Of a stretch of DNA of 64,000 nt, positions 1 to 7,073 are shown one piece after another; the stretch's first letter is position 1, and the number at the start of each line of letters is the position of its first letter. The translations under genes were made by a program, and so were the position numbers. The DNA is from Cellulomonas humilata (GTDB lineage Bacteria; Actinomycetota; Actinomycetes; Actinomycetales; Cellulomonadaceae): contig NZ_JAUSVB010000001.1 of assembly GCF_030814415.1 (NCBI RefSeq), positions 806,001 to 870,000 on the forward strand, given 5' to 3'. The notes beneath the pieces were generated by a model. That model was not told the DNA's origin. It saw only the letters and a program-made list of their open reading frames with translations, and did no database searches.

Positions 1-62
1 CCGAGGCGTTCAGCGGCGATGGAGTAGCGGACCAGGTCCTTCGGTCCGGACTGCTCGGTCAT
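1..62 (-). CDS. Partial CDS, N-terminus only, function unknown
   Basis: An ATG on the minus strand at 62 opens a frame that runs off the window edge (about 20 codons, beginning MTEQSGPKDLVRYSIAAERL). It begins 62 bp downstream of the stop of the oxidoreductase gene at 125-1228 and in the same direction, so an operon is plausible. No good Shine-Dalgarno site is visible. Too short to assign a family; a partner sugar-metabolism enzyme is possible but this is only context. Confidence 0.4.
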   Translation of the reverse strand, partial: MTEQSGPKDLVRYSIAAERL

Positions 63-124
63 GAGCGTGTAGCCGAAACGTGTCACCGACCGACGGTCGC
101 ACCGCGCTCGCCACGCCGCATCCG

Positions 125-1228
125 CTACGCGTCCGCCCACGCCTCCCGTGCCGTGCGGACCGGCTCGCCCGTGCGGCCCGCCTCTTCGATGGCCAGCCCC
201 AGGAGGTGGTCCTGGCAGCCGTCGGCCAGCGGGTACGGGGGCGGTCCGTCGCCGCGTACCCAGGATCCCGTCGCGTCGAGCAGGGCGGCGACCGCGATGT
301 CGTCGTCGGCCAGCCGGGCACCCTGGAACGCGTTCCGGTAGAGGACGCGGCCGTCGAGGCTGAGGTGCTCCAGGTCGAAACCGTCGAGGTTCTGCTCGAG
401 GCCGGTCACCCGCCGGACGATCGGTGAGCTGACCACCGTGCGCTCGTCGACCCAGCGCGTCACGGTGTCGTCGACGATCTCCCCGTGCGATCCGCGGACG
501 ACGATCCGGTTGGTGCGCAGCGGGTTGTGCCACTGGTTGTCGGTGAAGTCGTACAGCGCACTGCGGCCGTCGCCGAAGTCGAGCGTCGCGAGGATGTTCC
601 ACGCGTCGACGGGCTCGCTGGCGCCGGTCCAACCGTCGCGACCGAGCGGGCTGAGCAGTGGTGCGGTGACGGTCGTCGCCCGCACGACGACCTCTCCGCG
701 GCCGGCACCCAGCAGCCGTCGGATCAGCCCGACCGCGTGGTACAGATGCGTGGAACTGATCTGTACGCTCGTCGGCGTCCCGATCAGGCCGGCGTCGACG
801 ACGGCGATCCGCGCGGCGTGCGACGGCATCGACGGGCTGTGCTCGGCCACCTGGACCAGGCCCGACGAGCCGACGTCCGCCCACAGCTCGCGCAGCCCGT
901 CCGCGTCGGGCGCGGGTGGCGTCTCCGCGAGTACCGGGATGCCGAGCTCGACCAGCTCTCGGGTGGCGTCCGGGGTCACCGGCCACGGCACGGAGACGAC
1001 GACGAACTCAGGACGGTCCGTCGTCGGGCCGACGGCGGTGACGAGCTCCTCGATGGTGCGCACCGTCGGAACGCCCCACGCCTGCTCGACCTCGACGCCA
1101 CGCTCCGCCGACCGCGTGACCACGCCGACGCACTGGAACCGCTCCGGCATCAGCCGCGCCATGCGGACGAAGAACTCCGCCCGCCACCCGCTGCCGACCA
1201 CACCGAACCGGATGGGTGCCTGCGCCAT
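125..1228 (-). CDS. Gfo/Idh/MocA-family oxidoreductase
   Basis: 367 residues with an N-terminal Rossmann motif (GVVGSGWRAEFF, residues 9-20) and the C-terminal alpha/beta domain of the Gfo/Idh/MocA family, which oxidises or isomerises sugars and cyclitols with NAD(P). The ATG at 1228 was chosen because GAGGAC lies about 10 bases upstream and the Rossmann strand follows at once; a GTG at 1258 is possible. Oddity: the family's conserved EKP motif, whose Lys helps bind cofactor and substrate, reads ETP here (residues 102-104), so activity may be altered. The substrate cannot be told from sequence. Confidence 0.85.
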   Translation of the reverse strand: MAQAPIRFGVVGSGWRAEFFVRMARLMPERFQCVGVVTRSAERGVEVEQAWGVPTVRTIEELVTAVGPTTDRPEFVVVSVPWPVTPDATRELVELGIPVLAETPPAPDADGLRELWADVGSSGLVQVAEHSPSMPSHAARIAVVDAGLIGTPTSVQISSTHLYHAVGLIRRLLGAGRGEVVVRATTVTAPLLSPLGRDGWTGASEPVDAWNILATLDFGDGRSALYDFTDNQWHNPLRTNRIVVRGSHGEIVDDTVTRWVDERTVVSSPIVRRVTGLEQNLDGFDLEHLSLDGRVLYRNAFQGARLADDDIAVAALLDATGSWVRGDGPPPYPLADGCQDHLLGLAIEEAGRTGEPVRTAREAWADA

Positions 1229-1280
1229 CGGGAAACCGTCCTCGCCGTCGAGTGCCACGAACCGAGCGAGCGTATCCCTG

Positions 1281-2927
1281 TCAGTCCGCCGTGACCTCCG
1301 TGACCTGGCCGTCCTCCACGTGCCAGCGGCGGGTCAGGCGGACGGTCTCCAGCATCCGGCGGTCGTGCGTGACCAGCAGGATCGTGCCGTCGAAGCTGTC
1401 GAGCGCCGACTCCAGCTGCTCGATCGCGGGCAGGTCGAGGTGGTTCGTCGGCTCGTCGAGGACGAGCAGGTTCACGCCGCGGGCCTGCAGGAGCGCGAGG
1501 GCCGCGCGGGTGCGCTCGCCGGGCGACTGCGACGACGCCGGCCGGTGGATGTGGTGGCCGCCGAGACCGAACTTGGCCAGCAGCGTGCGGACGTCGGCCG
1601 TCGGCCAGTCGGGGACCTCGCGGGAGAACGCGTCGACCAGCGGCTCGTCGCCCTCGAACGCCCGGCGTGCCTGGTCGACCTCGCCGACGAGCACGCCCGA
1701 ACCGAGGTCGACGGCGCCGGACGTCGGCTCGAGCCGACCCAGGAGCAGACCGAGGAGCGTCGACTTGCCGGCGCCGTTCGGGCCGGTCACGGCCACGCGA
1801 TCGCGCCAGTCGAGCTGGAGGTCCACCGGGCCGAGCGTGAACTCGCCACGGGTCAGCACCGCGTGCCGCGCGACCGCGACGACAGCACCGGACCGGCCCG
1901 CGGTCGCGATGGTCATCTGCAGCTGCCACTCCTTGCGCGGCTCGTCGACCACGTCGAGCCGCTCGATCATCTTCTCGGTCTGCCGCGCCTTGGCCGCCTG
2001 CTTCTCCGACGTCTGCCCGCGGAAGTTCTTGATGTGCTTGTCGTTGTCGGGCGCCTTGCGACGCGCGTTCCGGACGCCCTTCTCCATCCACGCCCGCTGC
2101 ATGCGCGCACGCGCGTTGAGCGCGTCGCGCCGGGCGGCGTACCCCTCGTAGGCCTCGCGGGCCTGGCGACGCGCGATCGAGCGCTCGTCGAGGTAGGAGT
2201 CGTAGCTGCCGCCGTAGGTGGTGACGCGCTGCAGGCTGCGGTCGATCTCGACGACGGCCGTCACGGTGCGGCTGAGGAACTCGCGGTCGTGGCTGACGAC
2301 GACGATCGCGGCCTCCGAGCGGTCGACGAACTCCTCCAGCAGGTCCAGGCCGGCTGCGTCGAGGTCGTTGGTCGGCTCGTCGAGCAGGTAGAGGTCGTAG
2401 CGCGAGAGGAGCAGCGCCGCCAGGCCGACCCGGGCAGCCTGGCCGCCGGACAGCGCGGTCATCGGGTGGTCGAGGTCGACGGTCAGCCCGAGGTCGTCGG
2501 CCACCGAGCCGAGGCGCGCCTCGAGGTCGGCGCCTCCGAGCGCGAGCCAGCGTTCGAGCGCCTCGGCGTAGACGTCGTCGGCCCCCTCCTCGCCCGCGCC
2601 GAACGCGTCGGCCGCCTGGTCGAGGGCGTTCTGCGCGGGTGTCACGCCGGTCCGCCGCCCGAGGTGGTCGCGCACGGACTCCCCGTCGAGCCGCTCGATC
2701 TCCTGCGCCAGGTACCCCAGCTGCGCGTGCGCCGGCGACACCGCGATGCTGCCGCTGTCGGCCTGACGTCGACCGCCGAGGATCTGCAGCAGCGTGGACT
2801 TTCCGGCGCCGTTGGGGCCGACGAGGCCGATGACGTCGCCGGGCGCGACGACGAGGTCGACACCGGAGAACAGCTCGCGATCGCCGAACCCGGCCCCCAC
2901 GTTCTTGGCCTGGACGGTTGCGGTCAT
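1281..2927 (-). CDS. ABC-F family ATPase (ribosome-associated, possible antibiotic-resistance type)
   Basis: 548 residues with two complete ABC ATPase domains and no membrane segments, the layout of ABC-F proteins, which bind the ribosomal E site and either tune translation or protect it from antibiotics. The first Walker A is GPNGAGKS (residues 37-44), followed by LSGGQ and LLDEPTNDLD. The second half has GPNGAGKST, SPGERTR and LDEPTNHLD. The linker between domains is long, basic and helical, as expected for the P-site tRNA-interaction motif. The ATG at 2927 has AAGGAG at a good distance; an upstream GTG at 3047 lacks this. Whether it confers resistance cannot be judged. Confidence 0.92.
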   Translation of the reverse strand: MTATVQAKNVGAGFGDRELFSGVDLVVAPGDVIGLVGPNGAGKSTLLQILGGRRQADSGSIAVSPAHAQLGYLAQEIERLDGESVRDHLGRRTGVTPAQNALDQAADAFGAGEEGADDVYAEALERWLALGGADLEARLGSVADDLGLTVDLDHPMTALSGGQAARVGLAALLLSRYDLYLLDEPTNDLDAAGLDLLEEFVDRSEAAIVVVSHDREFLSRTVTAVVEIDRSLQRVTTYGGSYDSYLDERSIARRQAREAYEGYAARRDALNARARMQRAWMEKGVRNARRKAPDNDKHIKNFRGQTSEKQAAKARQTEKMIERLDVVDEPRKEWQLQMTIATAGRSGAVVAVARHAVLTRGEFTLGPVDLQLDWRDRVAVTGPNGAGKSTLLGLLLGRLEPTSGAVDLGSGVLVGEVDQARRAFEGDEPLVDAFSREVPDWPTADVRTLLAKFGLGGHHIHRPASSQSPGERTRAALALLQARGVNLLVLDEPTNHLDLPAIEQLESALDSFDGTILLVTHDRRMLETVRLTRRWHVEDGQVTEVTAD

Positions 2928-3060
2928 GCGGGCATTCTCCTTGCTCGGCGGAGATGTGAAGGTACGCGGGCCTGCCGTCGGAAAGCGCGCTCTTTCTCCG
3001 TCGGGAAGCGCTTCGACTAGACGCTTCGATGACCTGTGCGGGCACACGTGGCCCGGCTAG

Positions 3061-3237
3061 CGTCCCGAGCTGCACGAGATGCGCCACACCTTCGGCCTCG
3101 ACGACTTCGACGACTGGACGCCCACCGGCCAGAGCTCCTTCATCATGAAGGCCGGCTCCGCCACCAGGATCACCGAGTTCGACAGCTGGATGCTGCGCGA
3201 CTGGTGGCGGCACCTGAAGTCGCGCTACGGCTACTGA
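3061..3237 (+). pseudogene. C-terminal remnant of a metzincin-type metalloprotease
   Basis: The frame has a TAG at 3058-3060 and then encodes about 58 residues to a TGA at 3235. It opens with LHEMRHTFGLDD, which fits the metzincin zinc motif HExxHxxGxxD (Asp as third ligand, as in snapalysin-type enzymes). It continues into a Met-turn-like SFIMKAGS and a final aromatic helix. Everything upstream of the zinc helix (propeptide, N-terminal subdomain) is missing, so this is a decayed fragment rather than a working gene. An ATG at 3079 could still start a 52-residue peptide. Its end overlaps the convergent gene at 3231-4079 by 7 bases. Confidence 0.55.
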
Positions 3238-4079
3238 CGGAGCGCCGCGCGGAGCCCGTCGACGAGCGGGGTGGTCGGCCGGCCGATGAGCGTGCGCAGG
3301 TCCGGGGTCGCGTCGGCCAGGTCGCCGCGGCGGATGTCGGCGTCGAGCGTCGCGACGAAGCCCGCGGTGCCCTCGTCGAGACCGGCGTCGACGAGGATCG
3401 CGCGGTGCTCGTCGGAAGAGACCTGCTTGGCGACGACGAGCACGCCCAGGACGGTCGACGCCGCCTCGGCGAGCTCGTCGGCGGACCAGGCGACATCGCC
3501 CGTGAGCTCGTAGACGCGCCCGTCGTGGTCGCCGCCCAGCAGCACCGCGGCAGCCCCGGCGGCGAAGTCGTCACGGGAGGCGCTGGCGACGCGACCGTCG
3601 CCGGTGCTCGTCAGGAGGACGCCGGTGGAGCGCGCCTGCTCGACGGCGCCGACGTAGTTCTCCGTGTACCAGTTGTTCCGCAGGATGGTCCACGCCAGCC
3701 CCGACGCCCGGAGCAGCTCCTCGGTGGCCTTGTGCTCCGGCGCGAGGACGAGCGCGGTCGTGTCGGCGTGCGGGGCGCTGGTGTAGACGACGCGGCGGAC
3801 CCCGGCGGCCTTGGCGGCGTCGATGACCCTGCCGTGCTGCGCGACCCGCTGGCCCACGGCGGTGCCCGAGATGAGCAGGACCGTCTCCGCGCCCGCGAAC
3901 GCCGCCTCGAGCGACGCCGGGTCGTCGTAGTCGATCGGGGCGGTGCGGACCCCGTCGGCGAACCCCTCGGGACGTCGGGCCGCTGCGACCACCTGGTCGG
4001 CGGGGAGTCCACCCGCGAGGAGGTGCTGGACGACGAGACGACCGAGCTGACCGGTGGCACCGGTGACGACGACGGACAT
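3231..4079 (-). CDS. NmrA-like NAD(P)H-binding oxidoreductase (QOR2-like)
   Basis: 282 residues; N-terminal glycine-rich motif TGATGQLG of atypical short-chain dehydrogenases with NmrA-like fold, as in the NADPH:quinone reductase QOR2 of E. coli. No SDR YxxxK catalytic pair is evident, as usual in this group. The ATG at 4079 follows GAGAGGAA. It is divergent from an HxlR regulator only 101 bp away. The same pairing (qor2 with its HxlR-type regulator) is common and suggests electrophile or quinone-responsive control. Confidence 0.88.
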   Translation of the reverse strand: MSVVVTGATGQLGRLVVQHLLAGGLPADQVVAAARRPEGFADGVRTAPIDYDDPASLEAAFAGAETVLLISGTAVGQRVAQHGRVIDAAKAAGVRRVVYTSAPHADTTALVLAPEHKATEELLRASGLAWTILRNNWYTENYVGAVEQARSTGVLLTSTGDGRVASASRDDFAAGAAAVLLGGDHDGRVYELTGDVAWSADELAEAASTVLGVLVVAKQVSSDEHRAILVDAGLDEGTAGFVATLDADIRRGDLADATPDLRTLIGRPTTPLVDGLRAALRQ

Positions 4080-4153
4080 GGTGGTTCCTCTCGAAGACGT
4101 TCGCTTGTCGTCCGGCCCAACCCCGGTTGTCCGCCGCACCTTCCCAGTCGTCG

Positions 4154-4176
4154 GTACCCACTTTCACTTAAGGTAC
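4154..4176. promoter_or_regulatory. Inverted repeat in NmrA/HxlR divergent promoter region
   Basis: GTACC (4154-4158) and GGTAC (4172-4176) form an inverted repeat with 13 bp between arms, ending 4 bp before the HxlR start codon. HxlR-family regulators bind short dyads between themselves and the reductase they control, so this is the likely operator. It would sit over the regulator's own translation start region. Confidence 0.4.
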
Positions 4177-4180
4177 GCAC

Positions 4181-4564
4181 GTGACGGTAAGCAATGAGGT
4201 CAGCGTCTTGGACCGACTCCTCACCGACGGAGTTCTCGCGGCCGCGTGCCCGTCGCGCACGGTGCTCGACCACGTCACCAGCAAGTGGGGCGTCCTCCTG
4301 CTGGTCGCGCTGTCCGAACGCACCATGCGCTGGGGCGAGCTTCGCCGGATCGTCGAGGGCATCAGCGAGAAGATGCTCGCCCAGACGCTGCGCACCCTCG
4401 AGGCCGACGGGGTCGTGCACCGTGAGGTCACCGGCAGCGTCCCGCCACGCGTCGACTACTCGCTCACCGACCGCGGGTCGGAGCTGGTCGCGCGGCTGCT
4501 GCCCCTCATGGAGTGGATCGTGGACAACGCCGACGACATCGTCGCCCGACCGGACTCGCGCTAG
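4181..4564 (+). CDS. HxlR-family transcriptional regulator
   Basis: 127 residues with the single winged helix-turn-helix of the HxlR family (SKWGVLLLVAL, then LRRIVEGISEKMLAQTLRTL and the wing). A Cys at residue 23 stands where redox- or quinone-sensing members (QorR, HypR, YodB) carry their sensor thiol; that it senses here is inference. Starts at GTG with AAGG seven bases upstream. Divergent from the NmrA-like reductase, its probable target. Confidence 0.88.
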   Translation: MTVSNEVSVLDRLLTDGVLAAACPSRTVLDHVTSKWGVLLLVALSERTMRWGELRRIVEGISEKMLAQTLRTLEADGVVHREVTGSVPPRVDYSLTDRGSELVARLLPLMEWIVDNADDIVARPDSR

Positions 4565-4783
4565 CCGGGCCGCTTCTCGCGCGGGCCTGCCCAGATCGAC
4601 GGCTGCCGCTCGGACATGGGTACGACGTCCGGATCTCGTCATGGTCGAGATCGACCGGCTCCTGTGCGGTTCCGCCCGACCAGTTGCGGTGCGCGACTGA
4701 ACTCGAGCCGTGCTGATGCCGACAAGACATGGAGGACATCGGATGCGGGGCCAACCCCGCGGCGGGAACGAGGAGGATGCGCT

Positions 4784-7042
4784 GTGTCGACACCGAGCGA
4801 CGTGCTGCACGCAGCCTTGTGCGCGCGCCCGTTGCAGACGGCGTCGGAGCTGACCCTGAGCGTCGCGGATGCCGGTCAGGACGCGCTGACGACGGCCGAG
4901 ATCGAGCAGCTCCTGCTCGGCGACCCGCGGCTCCGGCCTGACAGCAGCACGCCGCCGCGCTGGCGTGCGCTGGGTGCCGGTCACGCCGCGACGCTCCTGA
5001 ACCTTCCGACCCCGCGGCGTCAGGTCCCGCAGGTGATCGCTCCGGCGGCGTCGTTCGGTGACCGTGCCGGACCGGCGGTCGGCGCGTTACCGGACGGCCG
5101 TGGCGGGATCCTGCCGGCCGCGGCGTTCGCGGGCCGGCCCTCCGCACGGATGCGGGAGGACGCCCCCACCCCGCCCATGCCGGTGCGGGTGCCCGTGAGC
5201 GCCCGCCTCACGGCCGTGCCGAAGCCGGTCGAGGCGCCCGTCCAGCGGACCTTCGTGCCGACGTTCATGCCGACCGCCGAGCCGGCCTTCGTACCGACGT
5301 TCGCACCGGCTGCAGAGCCGGCCTTCATTCCGACTGCCGAGCCGACCGTCGACGCGACTGTCGGACCAGCCGTCGCACCAGCGGTCAACGCAAACTCCGT
5401 ACCGACCGTCGAGACGACGTCCGCGCCCACCGTCGAGGCGACCTTCCTGCCGACTGCCGAGCCGACCGTCGAGGCGACCTTCGCGCCGACTGCTGAGCCG
5501 ACCGTCGAGGCGACCTTCGCGCCGATCGTCGAGCCGACCGTCACGCCGGAGCGCGTGCCGACGACCGCCCCGGCGCCGGTGACCAACCCGACCACTCGCG
5601 TCGCAGAGCCCCTCCCCGTGCGGGTTGAGCCTGAGGACCGGGCAGCCGCCGCGCCCTTCGCCACCGCACCGGCCACACCCGCCGGTGGACCGTTCCGCGC
5701 GCTCGCTGCGCCGCCGGCGGTCGACCGTGGCCCGCTCCCTCCCGGCGGCGAGGTCCGGTACGTCGGGCCGCAGCTGCGCCGATGGCAGAAGGACGTGCTC
5801 GACGCGTGGCTGGCGGAGGACCGGCGCGGGATCGTCGAGGCGGTCAGCGCGCAGGGCCGCGGCATCGTGGGGGTGCTCGCGGCCTGGGACGCTCTCACGC
5901 GCGGCGAGAAGGTGCTGGTCCTGGTGCCGACGTCGGACCTGCTGGAGCAGTGGTTCTCGACGCTGGAGCTGCACTTGCCGGGGCTGTCGATCGGTCGTCG
6001 GGACATCACGACCGCGTACACCTTCGACGAATGCGACGTGCTGGTGTCCCTGGTCAGCGCAGCGTTCGGCCACCAGCTGCTGGAGGACGGCCGGGCGGGC
6101 CTGGTCATCGCGGACGAGGTGCACAAGTACGGGTCGGCGCGGCCTGCGGCGACGTTGCGTGCTGAGTTCGGCGCCCGGCTCGGTCTGACGTCGTCGATGG
6201 AGCGGCAGGACCCTGGGGCCGACGAGGTCCTGCGGCCGTACTTCGGGGCCGTGCTCGACGGGTGCGACCTGCGCCGCGGTCGGAAGGACGGTGCGCTCGC
6301 GCCGTTCCGGCTCGCGTTCGTCGCGGTGGACCTCGATGCGCAGGAGCGGGCGGAGTACGACGCCCTGTCCGCGCAGATCTCGGAGCTCACGGACCGTCTC
6401 AGCGGGCACGGTTGCACCCCGGACCGGTTCGTCGAGGACGTCATCCGCCTGCAGGGCGGCTTGCGGGAGAACGCCCGCGCGGCCGCCGACGCCAGCGCCT
6501 ACCTGCGCGCGGTCAGCACCCGCCGGGACCTGCTGGCGACGTCGTCGGCTAAGACCGGCGCCCTCGCGACGCTCGCTCCGACGCTCGCACGGTCCACCCA
6601 CGCACTGGTCTTCACGCACACGAAGGACGGCGCCGACGCAGCGGCGGCAGGTCTGCGCGCGGCAGGTGTCTCAGCGGCGTGGCTGCACAACGGTCTGGAA
6701 CCGGAGATCCGTCGCAACACCCTGCGCGACCTGCGCAGCGGCCGGCTCACGGTGGTCACCGCGCCGAAGGTGCTCGACGAGGGCCTCGACCTGCCGACCG
6801 TCGACGCGGTCGTGATGCTCGCCGCCAGCAGGTCCTACCGGCAGCTGGTCCAGCGGGTGGGCGCGGTCCTGCACCTGACGGAGGCCGACCGGCTCCCGGT
6901 GGTGCTCGTCGTCCACGCGCGCGGGACCGTGGACACGGACGACGGTCTCGTGGCAGACCTCGCCGCCGTCGCGACGGAGGTGCGTTCGTTCGACGTCGGC
7001 ACCTCGGGCGCAGCGATCGCAGCGTGGTTCCTCGGCGCCTAG
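4784..7042 (+). CDS. SF2 helicase-like protein with degenerate ATPase motifs
   Basis: 752 residues from a GTG with AGGAGG seven bases upstream. Residues 1-70 look like a small winged-helix domain, followed by a Pro/Thr/Glu-rich repeat linker (about 155-260) and a two-lobed XPB/DEAH-type SF2 helicase core. Motif II is intact (ADEVH, DEVH at 444-447). Walker A reads SAQGRGIV (355-362): the GKT Lys and Thr are replaced by Ile and Val. Motif III is LTSS instead of TAT, and motif VI is QRVGAVLH (690-697) instead of QRxGRxxR, so both arginine-finger positions are lost. It probably binds DNA or a partner without hydrolysing ATP. It is followed 31 bp later by a nuclease/helicase gene. The 219-bp region upstream (4565-4783) holds a 7-bp inverted repeat GATCTCG/CGAGATC (4632-4652) and no clear gene. 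Confidence 0.82.
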   Translation: MSTPSDVLHAALCARPLQTASELTLSVADAGQDALTTAEIEQLLLGDPRLRPDSSTPPRWRALGAGHAATLLNLPTPRRQVPQVIAPAASFGDRAGPAVGALPDGRGGILPAAAFAGRPSARMREDAPTPPMPVRVPVSARLTAVPKPVEAPVQRTFVPTFMPTAEPAFVPTFAPAAEPAFIPTAEPTVDATVGPAVAPAVNANSVPTVETTSAPTVEATFLPTAEPTVEATFAPTAEPTVEATFAPIVEPTVTPERVPTTAPAPVTNPTTRVAEPLPVRVEPEDRAAAAPFATAPATPAGGPFRALAAPPAVDRGPLPPGGEVRYVGPQLRRWQKDVLDAWLAEDRRGIVEAVSAQGRGIVGVLAAWDALTRGEKVLVLVPTSDLLEQWFSTLELHLPGLSIGRRDITTAYTFDECDVLVSLVSAAFGHQLLEDGRAGLVIADEVHKYGSARPAATLRAEFGARLGLTSSMERQDPGADEVLRPYFGAVLDGCDLRRGRKDGALAPFRLAFVAVDLDAQERAEYDALSAQISELTDRLSGHGCTPDRFVEDVIRLQGGLRENARAAADASAYLRAVSTRRDLLATSSAKTGALATLAPTLARSTHALVFTHTKDGADAAAAGLRAAGVSAAWLHNGLEPEIRRNTLRDLRSGRLTVVTAPKVLDEGLDLPTVDAVVMLAASRSYRQLVQRVGAVLHLTEADRLPVVLVVHARGTVDTDDGLVADLAAVATEVRSFDVGTSGAAIAAWFLGA
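5248..5560 (+). repeat. Coding tandem repeat (PTVEATF / PTAEPTV units)
   Basis: Inside the helicase-like gene, a Pro/Thr/Ala/Glu-rich linker is made of degenerate 7- and 12-residue units such as FVPTF, PTAEPTV and PTVEATF. From about 5450 to 5560 two near-identical 36-bp units are adjacent, as expected from slipped-strand expansion. The region is likely unstructured and may vary in length between strains. Confidence 0.7.
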
Positions 7043-7073
7043 CGCTGTCCGGGGCGCCGTCTACCCTCGGCGC

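Noticed and set aside
4632..4652. Inverted repeat GATCTCG/CGAGATC as a fifth word-repeat element
   Set aside because: Only one pair, no 19-bp period, and it is not directly after a stop codon.
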